DNA of 38,709 bases from Actinomycetes bacterium (GTDB lineage Bacteria; Actinomycetota; Actinomycetes; Streptosporangiales; Streptosporangiaceae), in contig JAJYTW010000014.1 of assembly GCA_021792855.1 (NCBI GenBank), positions 1-38,709 of the forward strand, given 5' to 3'. Of the stretch, positions 1 to 8,340 are shown piece after piece. The first letter of the stretch is position 1; every line of letters starts with the position of its first letter. Made by a program: the position numbers and the translations under genes. Under the pieces are notes generated by a model. The model was given only the letters and a program-made list of their open reading frames with translations. It searched no databases and was not told the origin of the DNA.

Positions 1-836
1 TCGGGGATGCTGCGGGCCAGTGCCGCCATCGCCGAGCGCAGCGCCATCGCGGACGGCAGTGTGGTCCGTGGCCCGACCGCGCCGCCCAGCCTGCGCAGCC
101 CAGCGACCACCTCGCCCGCGTAACCGACCAGCGCCGCGTCGCCGTGCGCCCGGTCGGCCAGTTTCGGGACCTCGAGCACCGGCGCCGCGGCGACCACCGC
201 CAGCGCGCCGCTTGCCTCGAGCAGCAGGGTCCGGCGGCGCAGCAGCCGGCCAGGCTCGTCGGACCTGGCGGTCGCGTTGACCAGATCGCTGGCCCTGGCC
301 TGCCGGATGGTCTCCAGCGCCCGCTGCAGCGCGGTGCCGGACGCGGCCGGAACCGCGCAGGTGGCGGCGGCAGCACGCCAGTCGTCGAACCGGTCGTAGG
401 CCGCGGGAGGATCGCTAGTCGACGGTCGGCCCTGGCCGGCCGGCCGGTCGGCGACCCGCAGCCGGGGACCGGTGCCACCGGGCGGCCGCGCCCCGTAATC
501 GCGGCAGTCGGCCAGCAGGTCGGTCATCTTGCATTCATAGAGCTGAGCGAGCTTGTCCAGGGTCTCCAGCGACGGCGAGTGGCCAGTCGGTCCCGGCCAC
601 TGCTCCCAGTAGGAGAAGTTCTTGAACGTCTTCGGGTCGTCCGGCCAGCGCGCGGTCCACCGCGCGGCGGCCTGCGGCTGACTCCAGCCATGCGCCAGCC
701 GCAGCGCTACCCGGGGATTAACCCGGTAGGTCGCCTGGAAGACTGCCCCGATCTCCGCCCAGCCGCGCCCCAGTTCCAAGAGCCGGGCAGCGTGCGCGGC
801 CTGGGCCTGCCGCATGCTGCGTGGTTTACCGCTCAC
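1..836 (-). CDS. XRE-family transcriptional regulator, partial (C-terminus beyond window)
   Basis: This gene is missing from the ORF track because it runs off the left edge. Reading the minus strand gives an open frame of 278 codons from a GTG, with GAGGA about 10 bases upstream. The first ~115 residues match the large actinomycete helix-turn-helix regulator family: a stretch RVNPRVALRLAHGWSQ, then DPKTFKNFSYWEQWP, then a second helical block LAQLYECKMTDLL. Around residues 205-225 a double-Arg and hydrophobic segment (RRRTLLLEASGALAVVAAAP) follows. The family usually continues into TPR-like repeats, which would lie outside the window. It is divergent from the ATPase gene at 1117, so it may control that promoter region; this is inference. 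Target and ligand are unknown. Confidence 0.85.
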   Translation of the reverse strand, partial: MSGKPRSMRQAQAAHAARLLELGRGWAEIGAVFQATYRVNPRVALRLAHGWSQPQAAARWTARWPDDPKTFKNFSYWEQWPGPTGHSPSLETLDKLAQLYECKMTDLLADCRDYGARPPGGTGPRLRVADRPAGQGRPSTSDPPAAYDRFDDWRAAAATCAVPAASGTALQRALETIRQARASDLVNATARSDEPGRLLRRRTLLLEASGALAVVAAAPVLEVPKLADRAHGDAALVGYAGEVVAGLRRLGGAVGPRTTLPSAMALRSAMAALARSIP

Positions 837-1116
837 GTTCGCCGCTTTCCTCAAGACATGGGTTCTCTATCGGACCGGCTGCTTTGACGGTAACCCCTGA
901 ACAATGGTCGGCTAGCCGTTATCGCCGCGTTTCTCCCCAGCGGACAGGGAGGATCTGATTCCTGGGCCGGGCCGCCCGGAACTTCCCGAACTATGGCTGT
1001 AGCCGAAGGTGCCCAGATGAATCACCGGGCGCCTGACCGGACAGTCATTCGACAACTGACGGGCGCACGCATTCGCGGCCCTGGCCGCGACCGAGATCGC
1101 ACTGGAAGTGACCGTG

Positions 1117-1824
1117 ATGTACACGTCCCGGGCCAGCACCGGAGCCGTCTTCGTGGCACATCCGCCGACCTGCCGGGACCAGCTTGAACTCGCCGTCACG
1201 CCCGCCGCGGTCCGGGTCGCCAGACACTGGATCGCCGGGCGTCTGGCCTGCGCTAGCCCGCCGGTCGGGCCGGACCTGATCGACACGGCGGTCCTGGTGG
1301 TCTCCGAACTGGTCACGAACGCGGTCCGGGCGGTCGGCGGGGACCCCGGCTACCCGGCGGCCGGACCGGCCGGACCGGGCCGGGTGGCCGTGGGGGTAGC
1401 GGCGGGCGCGCGCCTGGTGCGCATCGAGGTACACGACAGCGCCCGGGCGCCGCTCCCGCCATCTCGGCACGGCGCCGACACCGACGAGACCGGCCGCGGA
1501 CTGACCGTGGTCGAGGCGGTTAGCCTCTGCTGGGGCTGGGAGCCCGGTCCGCTCGGCAAGGTGGTCTGGTGCGAGCTAGCCGTAGCCGCCGCGGACCAGG
1601 TCAGCGCGGTCCCGGCCGAGTGCGGCGCTCCGGGTGAATCAGGCGCTCCGGGTGAATCAGGCGCTCCGGGTAAATCAGGCGCTCCGGGTGAATCAGGCGC
1701 TCCGCGCGAATCCGCCGCTCCGGGCATGTCCGGCGCGACGGCGAGGTTCGGGCCCGAGCCCGGGGCCGGCAACGGCGCGGCACCCGACGGAGCCGATCCT
1801 GGCTGGTACCGTCGGCGGCTGTGA
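1117..1824 (+). CDS. RsbW-type ATP-binding protein with collagen-like C-terminal tail
   Basis: A histidine-kinase-like ATPase domain of the HATPase_c_2 / anti-sigma-factor kinase class fills roughly residues 25-160. The N box is SELVTNAVRAV, the G1-type motif is EVHDSARAPLP, and GRGLTVVEAV is the lid/G2 region. There is no phospho-acceptor His domain, so it should be a serine kinase-type or simple ATP-binding regulator. The ORF track begins at GTG 1108, but GGAAG sits 8 bases before ATG 1117, so I prefer 1117. Residues 170-205 are six Gly-X-Y hexapeptides (GAPGES type), which is unusual for this cytosolic family. The stop overlaps the next start (GTGA), so the two are translationally coupled. 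Pairing with an XRE regulator is common in Streptomyces-like genomes; the partner here is unproven. Confidence 0.8.
   Translation: MYTSRASTGAVFVAHPPTCRDQLELAVTPAAVRVARHWIAGRLACASPPVGPDLIDTAVLVVSELVTNAVRAVGGDPGYPAAGPAGPGRVAVGVAAGARLVRIEVHDSARAPLPPSRHGADTDETGRGLTVVEAVSLCWGWEPGPLGKVVWCELAVAAADQVSAVPAECGAPGESGAPGESGAPGKSGAPGESGAPRESAAPGMSGATARFGPEPGAGNGAAPDGADPGWYRRRL
1624..1731 (+). repeat. Six tandem 18-bp units encoding Gly-X-Y collagen-like hexapeptides
   Basis: The unit reads GGCGCTCCGGGTGAATCA and recurs in frame six times, nearly exact in the first four units (one G-to-A change) and drifting in the last two. It encodes GAPGES, GAPGES, GAPGKS, GAPGES, GAPRES, AAPGMS. Codons GGT, GAA and TCA are atypical for this GC-rich gene, consistent with recent expansion of one unit by slippage. 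Confidence 0.9.
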
Positions 1825-2258
1825 GCCTACTGAACCGGCTGCTTCCTGCGGACCCGAGTCGATTTGCTGGCCCTACTGGGGCGGTCGCGCTGCTCGCCGC
1901 CTACAACGTCGCCGGGACCGCTCGGAGTCTGGTGCACATCATCGCCCCGGACAGCGGGGCCGGGACGATCGCGTCCATCGACACCCGCGGCGACGGCGGG
2001 GCGAACGCGATCAGCCTGCTCGCACAGTGGGGCGGTGCACAGTTCCTTGAGTCGGGCATGATCTGGGTCGCGGTGCTCCGCTACCGGGGACTGGTGCCGC
2101 TGATGTGGGCGACCGTCACCGCCGAGCAGGCCCTGCGCGTCGGGATCGGCCGCCGAAAGAAACTCGTCACCGCTCATACCCCGCCGGGCGCGGCCAGCCG
2201 TTACCTGCTGCCAGTCTCGGCAGCGGCGCTGGTGTGGTCACTGACCGCACGCCGCTGA
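1821..2258 (+). CDS. Small membrane protein of unknown function
   Basis: The 145-residue product begins at a GTG that overlaps the previous stop by four bases (GTGA), so it is probably co-translated with the ATPase. It has hydrophobic stretches near residues 18-40 (FAGPTGAVALLAAYNVAG), 75-88, 90-105 and 125-142, suggesting three or four membrane passes with a basic loop GRRKK. A glycine- and polar-rich segment (APDSGAGTIASIDTRGDGG) lies between the first two. I do not recognise a named domain. The tight coupling suggests that the ATPase acts with or on this membrane protein; that is inference. Confidence 0.7.
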   Translation: MSLLNRLLPADPSRFAGPTGAVALLAAYNVAGTARSLVHIIAPDSGAGTIASIDTRGDGGANAISLLAQWGGAQFLESGMIWVAVLRYRGLVPLMWATVTAEQALRVGIGRRKKLVTAHTPPGAASRYLLPVSAAALVWSLTARR

Positions 2259-2313
2259 CGCCGACGCGGGTCAGCCGTGGCTGGCAGCTCGCGGGCCGCC
2301 GGCCGCTGGCCCG

Positions 2314-2844
2314 TCAGTCGCCGGTCACGCCGTCGATCTGCTCGCGCAAGATGTCGGCGTGGCCGTTGTGCCTGGCGTACTCCTCGATCATGTGCAGATA
2401 CACCCAGCGCAGGTCGATCGGCGTCCCGCCACGCGGACTTGCGAAGGTCTGGTCCAGCGACCGGCCGCCCGCCTCCGCGTCGGCAAGCTCGCACTCGGCC
2501 AGGAACGCCGCGAAGTCGGCCTCAGCGCCGGCCGCCTCGGTCAGGTCGAAGTCGCCATCTGGATGCTCGTCGTCGCAGTACAGCATCGGCAGGTCCGGCT
2601 GGCCGCCGAGCCTGCGGCGGAACCAGGCGCGCTCCACCTCGGCCATGTGCCGCACCAGGCCGAGTAGCGAGAGCGAGGACGGCGCGACAGCCCGGGCGGT
2701 GAGTTGCTCCCTGGTCAGCCCCGCGCACTTGTGCAGCAGAGTACGGCGATGGTAGTCCAGCCAGCCCTGCAGGGCCTCGCGCTCGCCAGCCACCTCGGGC
2801 GGCTCAGCGCGGGACACCGGCGGCGCGGTCCATGTCGTCGTCAT
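2314..2844 (-). CDS. DinB superfamily protein, DUF664 type
   Basis: The 176-residue protein has the four-helix DinB/YfiT layout typical of DUF664. Metal-ligand histidines are visible in LVRHMAEVERAWF (about residue 65) and in the C-terminal HMIEEYARHNGHADILREQIDG, which is a family hallmark. Members are putative thiol-dependent (mycothiol in actinomycetes) metal-binding transferases; the substrate is unknown. The ATG has no Shine-Dalgarno, but CATGCT lies six bases upstream, a weak -10-like hexamer that would give a leaderless message. It is convergent with the small membrane protein gene upstream of it on the map. Confidence 0.85.
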   Translation of the reverse strand: MTTTWTAPPVSRAEPPEVAGEREALQGWLDYHRRTLLHKCAGLTREQLTARAVAPSSLSLLGLVRHMAEVERAWFRRRLGGQPDLPMLYCDDEHPDGDFDLTEAAGAEADFAAFLAECELADAEAGGRSLDQTFASPRGGTPIDLRWVYLHMIEEYARHNGHADILREQIDGVTGD

Positions 2845-2850
2845 CGGGAC

Positions 2851-2856
2851 AGCATG
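2851..2856 (-). promoter_or_regulatory. Possible -10 hexamer for a leaderless DUF664 transcript
   Basis: On the minus strand CATGCT stands six bases before the ATG. It keeps A2 and T6 of TANNNT but lacks T1. No Shine-Dalgarno is present, which favours leaderless initiation, but one short motif is weak evidence. Confidence 0.3.
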
Positions 2857-2892
2857 GCGACCCGGTCCTGGCCTGGCAAACGAGTTTCCGGC

Positions 2893-3582
2893 TCACAGCC
2901 GGACCGGGATGGCCCCGGTGCTGATCCCCCGGTAGATCAGCAGGCCAAGCCCGGCAAGCAGGGCCGGATCGAGCACCCACAGTTCGGGGAAGGTGCCGGT
3001 GGTGAAGGCCAGCGGCCCGGGCAGCAGCCGGAACCGGTATCCGCTGAGCGGGAACAGCAGCGGGCAGCCCTCATCGGTGAGCATGTCGCCGATCACGTGC
3101 ACCGAGCAGCCGACCCCGACGGCCACCGCCACCAGGGAGAGCCCGGTGCCGGTCACCACCATCGCGGCCGCTCCCCCGATCGCCAGTACGTCGGCGCCGT
3201 GCCCGGTCACCCGCATCGCGTACAGTCCGCTGGCGAGGATCACGGCCAGCAGCACGCCAAGCCCGACCGCCCCCGCCGTGTCCCGCCGGTGGGAGACCGC
3301 CAGCGTGGCAAGTTCGGTAAAGCCCGCGACCCCGAGCACGGCGTGCGTCAGATGCCGGTGACCGCCCGAGATCCGGCCGACCAGCCAGGCGACGGCCTTG
3401 GTCAGGAAGCCGAACGAATGCGCGAGCGAGGACTCGGGGTGGTCGATGTCGGGCAGCACGGCCGCGCCCGCGGTGATCCCGGCGAACAGCGCGAGGCGGG
3501 CTGGCGGCAGGTGGGTGAGATACAGGCCGACGGCGGTCCCGGCGAGCAGGCCGGAAAGCGCATGGGTATGTCCGAGGCACAT
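2893..3582 (-). CDS. YdjM/DUF457-like membrane-bound metal-dependent hydrolase
   Basis: The 229-residue product opens MCLGHTHALSGLLAG, the usual N-terminus of the LexA-binding, inner-membrane-associated putative hydrolase family. Family histidine/aspartate motifs follow: LPDIDHPESSLAHSFG, GGHRHLTHA and HVIGDMLTDEGCPLLFP. Hydrophobic segments between them give about five membrane passes. The track's 393-residue version starts far upstream, inside the opposite-strand gene, and its extra N-terminus is low-complexity antisense. I choose ATG 3582 for the family-like start, though no clear ribosome site precedes it. A GTG at 3639 is the alternative. The substrate is unknown. Confidence 0.8.
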   Translation of the reverse strand: MCLGHTHALSGLLAGTAVGLYLTHLPPARLALFAGITAGAAVLPDIDHPESSLAHSFGFLTKAVAWLVGRISGGHRHLTHAVLGVAGFTELATLAVSHRRDTAGAVGLGVLLAVILASGLYAMRVTGHGADVLAIGGAAAMVVTGTGLSLVAVAVGVGCSVHVIGDMLTDEGCPLLFPLSGYRFRLLPGPLAFTTGTFPELWVLDPALLAGLGLLIYRGISTGAIPVRL

Positions 3583-3746
3583 GTCGCGTCGGTCAGGCGC
3601 GGCGGCAACGAGCGGGCATGAAGCGTCATTATTGGTCACAGATCGGCACATCGGCCTCGCGACACGCCCACACCGGCCGCGCGTTCCCGCAGACCCGGCC
3701 GGTCCCCGCGGACTCCTCGCCGACCAGGGCACCCCGGGGGCGCTGG

Positions 3747-3752
3747 CATGAT
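3747..3752 (+). promoter_or_regulatory. Possible -10 hexamer for a leaderless mhuD-like transcript
   Basis: CATGAT lies seven bases before ATG 3760 and no Shine-Dalgarno is present. A2 and T6 of the TANNNT pattern are kept. The evidence is weak. Confidence 0.3.
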
Positions 3753-3759
3753 CGGACCC

Positions 3760-4164
3760 ATGACGATCGTAAAAATCAACGCCATCACCGTGCCGGCCGA
3801 CAGCGGGGACGAACTTGCCCGCCGGTTCGCCGCCCGCGCCGGGGCGGTCGACAACCAGGACGGATTCGAGGGCTTCGAACTGCTCAAGCCGACCGACGAC
3901 CGGACCACGTGGCTGGTCGTCACCCGATGGCGGGACGAGGAGTCGTTCCAGGCCTGGCTGCACTCGCCGGCCTTCGGGCACGGCCACCGCCAGGCCGGTG
4001 CGGGCAACGGTCACGGCGCCGGGCACGAGCACGGCAGCGGTGACGGGCACGGCAGCGGTGACGGGCACGAGCACGGCGGCGGCCAGGGCGCCAGTCCGGT
4101 CGCGGTCAGCAGCGAACTGTGGTCCTACGAGATCGCGGGCGGCTCTCCGGGTCGCACGGACTGA
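3760..4164 (+). CDS. MhuD-like heme-degrading monooxygenase with His/Gly-rich insertion
   Basis: The 134-residue protein belongs to the antibiotic-biosynthesis-monooxygenase fold and closely resembles mycobacterial MhuD as I recall it (VKINAI, GFEGFELLKP, FQAW segments). With ATG 3760 as start, Asn7 and Trp66, the MhuD catalytic-site residues, fall at the same numbers. The heme-ligand His of MhuD (residue 75) corresponds to H74 or H76 in GHGHRQ. Between that site and the last strand (SSELWSYEI) lies an insertion of about 35 residues made mainly of Gly, His, Ser and Asp. MhuD has only a short loop there and is about 105 residues long. The expected role is oxidative heme cleavage for iron recovery; the insertion may bind metal. 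The track's ATG 3748 adds MIGP and spoils the match. Confidence 0.85.
   Translation: MTIVKINAITVPADSGDELARRFAARAGAVDNQDGFEGFELLKPTDDRTTWLVVTRWRDEESFQAWLHSPAFGHGHRQAGAGNGHGAGHEHGSGDGHGSGDGHEHGGGQGASPVAVSSELWSYEIAGGSPGRTD
4030..4065 (+). repeat. Two tandem 18-bp units in the His-rich loop
   Basis: CACGGCAGCGGTGACGGG occurs twice head to tail and encodes HGSGDG twice. It is flanked by GHEHG-encoding sequence on both sides, so the His-rich loop seems to have grown by duplication. Confidence 0.85.
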
Positions 4165-4171
4165 CCAGGCG

Positions 4172-4199
4172 GCCCCGGCCGGATTCGCCCGGCCGGGGC
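4172..4199. terminator. Perfect 11-bp GC hairpin between convergent genes
   Basis: GCCCCGGCCGG, a six-base loop ATTCGC and CCGGCCGGGGC form a perfect stem. It starts 7 bases past the mhuD-like stop and 20 bases past the kbl stop on the other strand. It has no T tract, as is usual in actinomycetes. It can serve both genes. Confidence 0.7.
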
Positions 4200-4218
4200 T
4201 CAGCGGGCCAGGGCGGGC

Positions 4219-5400
4219 TCAGCCGAGTTCGTCGCGGGCCTGGGCGAACGCGGTCGCGGCCCGTTCCAGGTCCGCCCGCGAGTGCGCGGCCGAGACCTGG
4301 GTCCTGATCCTGGCCTTGCCGACCGGCACCACCGGGTAGCTGAACCCGATCACGTAGATGCCCTTGCCGAGCAGCAGGTCGGCAAGGCGGGCGGCGCGGG
4401 CCGCGTCACCGATCATGACCGGCACGATCGGGTGGTCGCCGGGCAGGATGTCGAAGCCAAGCTCGGTCATCCTGGCCCGGAACCAGGCGGTGTTCTCGCG
4501 CAGTCGCGCCCGCAGGTCGTCACTGGTCTCCAGCAGGTCAAGGACCTTCAGGGACGCGCCGACCACGGCCGGGGCGACCGAGTTGGAGAACAGGTACGGC
4601 CGGGAACGCTGTCGCAGCAGGTCGATGATCTCCGCCCGGCCGCTGGTGTACCCGCCGCTGGCACCGCCCAGCGCCTTGCCGAGCGTGCCGGTGACGATAT
4701 CGACCCGGTCGGCTACCCCGTGCAGTTCCGGCGTGCCGCGGCCGGTCGGCCCGACGAACCCCACCGCGTGCGAGTCGTCCACCATCACCATCGCGTCGTA
4801 CCGCTCGGCCAGGTCGCAGATCTCACGCAGCGGCGCGACGTAGCCATCCATCGAGAAGACGCCATCGGTGGCGATCAGCCGACGGCGCGCGCCCGCGGCC
4901 GCCTTCAGCTGCTCTTCCAGATCGGCCATGTCCCGGTTCCGGTACCGGAACCGCTGCGCCCGGCAGAGCCGGATCCCGTCGATGATCGAGGCGTGGTTCA
5001 GCTCGTCGCTGATCACCGCGTCCTGCTCACCCAGGATGGTCTCGAACAGCCCGCCGTTGGCGTCGAAGCAGGACGGGTACAAGATCGTGTCCTGCGTGCG
5101 CAGGAACCCCGAAAGCTTGCGTTCAAGCTCTTTGTGTATGTCCTGGGTGCCGCAGATGAAGCGGACGCTGGCCATCCCGAAGCCCCAGCGGTCCAGGGCG
5201 TCCTTGGCGGCCGCGATGATCCGCGGGTCGTCGGCCAGGCCCAGGTAGTTGTTCGCGCACAGGTTGAGCACCTGCGCGCCGTCGGCAACCTCGATCATGG
5301 CGCGCTGCGGACTGGCGATCACCCGCTCGTTCTTATACAGCCCGTCGGCGCGGATCTGGCCGAGTTCGTCGGCGATCTGGGGCTGGACGCTGGAGAACAT
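4219..5400 (-). CDS. kbl: Glycine C-acetyltransferase (2-amino-3-ketobutyrate CoA ligase)
   Basis: A PLP-dependent alpha-oxoamine synthase of 393 residues, the usual Kbl length. It cleaves 2-amino-3-ketobutyrate with CoA to glycine and acetyl-CoA. Visible motifs are [14 protein letters not shown] near residue 50, [14 protein letters not shown] near 132, the cofactor-contact [16 protein letters not shown] at 208-222 and the PLP lysine in [14 protein letters not shown] (K242). GGGAGG lies 6-7 bases before the ATG. The tdh gene is 56 bases upstream on the same strand, giving the tdh-kbl threonine degradation pair. The gene ends at the shared hairpin. Confidence 0.96.
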   Translation of the reverse strand: MFSSVQPQIADELGQIRADGLYKNERVIASPQRAMIEVADGAQVLNLCANNYLGLADDPRIIAAAKDALDRWGFGMASVRFICGTQDIHKELERKLSGFLRTQDTILYPSCFDANGGLFETILGEQDAVISDELNHASIIDGIRLCRAQRFRYRNRDMADLEEQLKAAAGARRRLIATDGVFSMDGYVAPLREICDLAERYDAMVMVDDSHAVGFVGPTGRGTPELHGVADRVDIVTGTLGKALGGASGGYTSGRAEIIDLLRQRSRPYLFSNSVAPAVVGASLKVLDLLETSDDLRARLRENTAWFRARMTELGFDILPGDHPIVPVMIGDAARAARLADLLLGKGIYVIGFSYPVVPVGKARIRTQVSAAHSRADLERAATAFAQARDELG

Positions 5401-5456
5401 CGTTGGCCTCCCGTGCTCGTTGACTGCTCGCTACCCGGCCGACCGCTGGCCGCCGG

Positions 5457-6491
5457 TCAGGACCGCTCCGCCCATTGCAGCACGACCTTGCCGCACTCGC
5501 CGGAGCGCACCGTCGCGAACGCGTTCTCGTAGTCGTCCGCGGCGAACCGGTGGGTGACCACCGGGCTGATGTCCACGCCGGACTGGGTGAGCACCGACAT
5601 CCAGTACCAGGTCTCGAACATCTCCCGGCCGTAGATGCCCTTGATCGTGATCATGTTGAGCACCAGGTGACCCCAGTCGATCGCGAACTGCTCCGACGGC
5701 AGGCCGAGCATGGCTACCTTGCCGCCGTGCGTCATCGCGGTGAGCATCTCGCGCATCGCGGCGGGCTTGCCGGACATCTCCATGCCGACGTCGAAGCCCT
5801 CGCGCATGCCCAGGTCCGCCATGATCTCCTGGAGCGGGGTCTGCCTGGTGTCGGCCGCGACCGTGACCCCGACCCGCTTGGCCAGGTCCAGCCGGTACGG
5901 CGAGACGTCGGTGACGACGATGTGGCGGGCGCCCGCGTGCCTGGCGACGATCGCGGCCATGATGCCGATCGGGCCGGCCCCGGTGATCAGCACGTCCTCG
6001 CCGTGCACCGGGAACGTGAGCGCGGTGTGCACCGCGTTGCCGAACGGGTCGAAGATCGCCGCGACATCCAGGTCGATGTCCGGGTTGTGCCGCCAGATGT
6101 TGCCGGCCGGCAGCGCGATGTACTCGGCGAAGGCGCCCGGGTGGTTGACCCCGACGCCCTTGGTATGCGCGCACATCACCCGCCGCCCGGCCATGCAGTT
6201 CCGGCACCGGCCGCAGACCAGGTGGCCCTCCCCGCTGACCAGGTCACCCACCGCGAGGTCGGCGACGTCGGCGCCGAGTTCGACGATCTCGCCGACGAAC
6301 TCGTGGCCGATCACCTGCGGGACGGGCACGTTCTCCCGCGCCCAGCCGTCCCACGCGTAGATGTGCAGGTCGGTGCCGCAGACCCCGGTGCGCAGCACCC
6401 GGATCAGCACGTCATCCCTGCCGACCTCCGGCACCGGGACGTCCAGGAGGTCCAGTCCTGCCTCCGCACGGACCTTGACCAGGGCCTTCAT
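5457..6491 (-). CDS. tdh: L-threonine 3-dehydrogenase
   Basis: A zinc-containing medium-chain dehydrogenase of 344 residues. It oxidises L-threonine to 2-amino-3-ketobutyrate with NAD+, feeding Kbl downstream. The catalytic zinc site shows C38 (GVCGTD) and H63-E64 (IGHEFVGE). The structural zinc lobe has Cys at 93, 96, 99 and 107 (CGRCRNC...C). The Rossmann motif GAGPIG is at 171-176. [15 protein letters not shown] and the GNAVHTAL segment are typical of Tdh rather than sorbitol dehydrogenase. GGGAG lies about 10 bases before the ATG. It is probably the first gene of the tdh-kbl operon. Confidence 0.95.
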   Translation of the reverse strand: MKALVKVRAEAGLDLLDVPVPEVGRDDVLIRVLRTGVCGTDLHIYAWDGWARENVPVPQVIGHEFVGEIVELGADVADLAVGDLVSGEGHLVCGRCRNCMAGRRVMCAHTKGVGVNHPGAFAEYIALPAGNIWRHNPDIDLDVAAIFDPFGNAVHTALTFPVHGEDVLITGAGPIGIMAAIVARHAGARHIVVTDVSPYRLDLAKRVGVTVAADTRQTPLQEIMADLGMREGFDVGMEMSGKPAAMREMLTAMTHGGKVAMLGLPSEQFAIDWGHLVLNMITIKGIYGREMFETWYWMSVLTQSGVDISPVVTHRFAADDYENAFATVRSGECGKVVLQWAERS

Positions 6492-6541
6492 CCGCTGCTC
6501 GCTCCCTGCCGACGGACGGCCCGGCTGCGCGGATGCGGCCG

Positions 6542-6574
6542 GGTCCCGTTGGACTGTACCGCCGCCGCGGGACC
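6542..6574 (-). terminator. Weak hairpin after the YbhB-like gene
   Basis: GGTCCCG and CGGGACC form a 7-bp stem with a long loop in the 87-base gap between the YbhB-like gene and tdh on the minus strand. The long loop makes it a poor terminator candidate. Confidence 0.3.
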
Positions 6575-6578
6575 GGGA

Positions 6579-7151
6579 TCAGGCTCGCTCGTAAGAACCG
6601 TCCAGGCGGCCGCGCCCGACTACGTCTCCGCCGGCGGCCAGCACGTCGCGCGGCCGGGCCGATTCCAGGGCCGCGCCGCCGGCCGCCGCCGTGAGGGGCT
6701 GACCCAGGGCGAAAAGCTGGAAGACGTAGGAGTGCGGGCCGTGGCCCCTGATCGGCGCGGGTCCCAGATAGCCCCGTCCCGTGCCCGACCGCAGAACGCG
6801 CACCCCCGGCGTCGTCTCGGCCGCGCCGAGCGCGCCCTGGGCGAGGCCGGTCACCGACGGCTCGAGCACGGCGACGCAGTGCACGAACGGCGTGCTCATC
6901 GGAGCGTCCGGATCCTCGATCACCAGCAGCAGTTGCGCCGTCCGCTCCGGCACGGCTGACCAGGCCAGCGCCGGGGACATGTTCCGGCCGCCGGCTCGCC
7001 TCGCAGCGTGCACCGCTGGTATGCCGCCGCCGTGGGCGAAGTCCGGGCTGCTCAGCGTGATGGTCTCGGTACCCGCCAGGTTCGGCGCGTTCCAGGCCAG
7101 GCGCGACTGACCGGCCCGGCGATTCCTCAGCAACGTCCCGATCAGGGCCAC
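6579..7151 (-). CDS. YbhB/YbcL family Raf kinase inhibitor-like (PEBP) protein
   Basis: The 190-residue protein has the phosphatidylethanolamine-binding fold of bacterial YbhB/YbcL proteins. Its ligand-pocket signature is [17 protein letters not shown] near residue 80, followed by [22 protein letters not shown] near 130. An ordered patch [12 protein letters not shown] lies before these. GTG 7151 is preceded at five bases by GAGGAG, so the start is well supported. No secretion signal is seen, so it is probably cytosolic. The biological ligand is unknown in actinomycetes. It sits between tdh and the divergent threonine aldolase gene, but nothing ties it functionally to threonine. Confidence 0.88.
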   Translation of the reverse strand: MALIGTLLRNRRAGQSRLAWNAPNLAGTETITLSSPDFAHGGGIPAVHAARRAGGRNMSPALAWSAVPERTAQLLLVIEDPDAPMSTPFVHCVAVLEPSVTGLAQGALGAAETTPGVRVLRSGTGRGYLGPAPIRGHGPHSYVFQLFALGQPLTAAAGGAALESARPRDVLAAGGDVVGRGRLDGSYERA

Positions 7152-7247
7152 GGTCGCTCCTCGCGGTCGGCCAGCGGGCGGGCGGGGCTTCCCGGCCGTG
7201 CCGGGTGCCTGGGGTCTCCCGGGTCATACTCCCATAAGGTGACAGCC

Positions 7248-8282
7248 ATGACCGCACCTATCGACTTGCGCTCCGACACGGTAACCAGGCCCACCGAGGC
7301 GATGCGCCGCGCGATGGCGGACGCGGAGGTAGGTGACGACTGGTTCGGCGACGACCCGACCGTCAACCGGTTGCAGGACCGGGCGGCCGAGGTCACCGGC
7401 ATGGACGCGGCGCTCTACCTGCCGTCCGGGACGATGTGCACCCAGATCGCGCTGCACGCGCTGGCGCGCTCGGGGAACCTGGTGGTCTGCGAGGAGTCCG
7501 CGCACGTCTGCGGGATGGAGGCCGCCTCCGCTGCCGCGCTGTCCGGAGTCACGTTCCGCACCATCGCCGCCGACCGCGGCCTGCTCACGCCCGGGCAGGT
7601 GGCCGCGGCGCTGGCGCCCGACCCGTACGACGTGACCGCGGTCGACCTGGTGGCCATCGAGAACACCCACCAGGTCGGCGGCGGATCGGTGTACCAGGTC
7701 GATCAGGTCCGCGCGATCCGGGCGGCCTGCCAGGCCGCCGGGGTGCCGCTGTACCTGGACGGCGCGCGGATCTTCAACGCCTGCGCGGTCACCGGCGCGC
7801 CGGTCAGCGCGTACGCGGCGCAGGTGGACGCGATGATGTTCTGCCTGTCCAAGGGACTCGGCGCGCCGATCGGCTCGATGCTCTGCGGCGGCGCCGAGTT
7901 CATCAGGTCGGCCCGGCGGATCAAGGTGCTCTTCGGCGCCGCCTGGCGGCAGGCCGGGATCATGGCGGCGGCCGGCCTGATCGCGCTCGACGAGGGCCCG
8001 AAGCGACTGCACGAGGACCACGAGAACGCCCGGGTGCTCGCCGAGGGCATCGCCGACCTGCTGCCCGGCGCGGTCGACCCGGCCGCGGTGCCGACCAACA
8101 TCGTGTTCGTGGACGTGGCGGGGACCGGGCGGTCAGCCCCGGAATGGGCCGACCGGCTCAGGGCCGAGGGCCTGCTGGTCACGATGGTCAGCGGGAAGGT
8201 CCGGATGCTCACCCACCGGGACGTCGGTCCCGCTGACATCAGCGCGGCGCTGGCGGCCTGGCGGCGGGCCGCCGCGGGCTGA
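7248..8282 (+). CDS. ltaE: Low-specificity L-threonine aldolase family protein
   Basis: A fold-type I PLP enzyme of 344 residues that cleaves threonine or allo-threonine to glycine and acetaldehyde. The start [19 protein letters not shown] is the classical family N-terminus, and AAGGTGA precedes ATG 7248; the 424-residue track version is over-extended. DDPTVNRLQ near residue 35, [10 protein letters not shown] near 138, LDGARIFNA at 170-178 and the PLP lysine in [13 protein letters not shown] (K202) are visible. It gives a second route from threonine to glycine beside tdh-kbl. The exact stereospecificity cannot be read from sequence. The gene symbol is by family. Confidence 0.9.
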   Translation: MTAPIDLRSDTVTRPTEAMRRAMADAEVGDDWFGDDPTVNRLQDRAAEVTGMDAALYLPSGTMCTQIALHALARSGNLVVCEESAHVCGMEAASAAALSGVTFRTIAADRGLLTPGQVAAALAPDPYDVTAVDLVAIENTHQVGGGSVYQVDQVRAIRAACQAAGVPLYLDGARIFNACAVTGAPVSAYAAQVDAMMFCLSKGLGAPIGSMLCGGAEFIRSARRIKVLFGAAWRQAGIMAAAGLIALDEGPKRLHEDHENARVLAEGIADLLPGAVDPAAVPTNIVFVDVAGTGRSAPEWADRLRAEGLLVTMVSGKVRMLTHRDVGPADISAALAAWRRAAAG

Positions 8283-8340
8283 CCGCGGCTGACCGGCGGC
8301 GGGCCGACCGGGCCGGCCGGGCTGGCCGGAGCCGCAGGCG

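Noticed and set aside
912-1316. 134-residue minus-strand ORF in the XRE/ATPase gap
   Set aside because: It overlaps the ATPase coding region in antisense and lacks a ribosome site and domain. The gap 837-1116 is better read as divergent promoter DNA, with no clear -35/-10 that I trust.
5475-6959. 494-residue plus-strand ORF across tdh and the YbhB-like gene
   Set aside because: Shadow of two well-supported minus-strand genes.
8283-8340. Terminator hairpin between ltaE and nudC
   Set aside because: The gap is rich in GGCC/CCGG, but I could not build a clean long stem.
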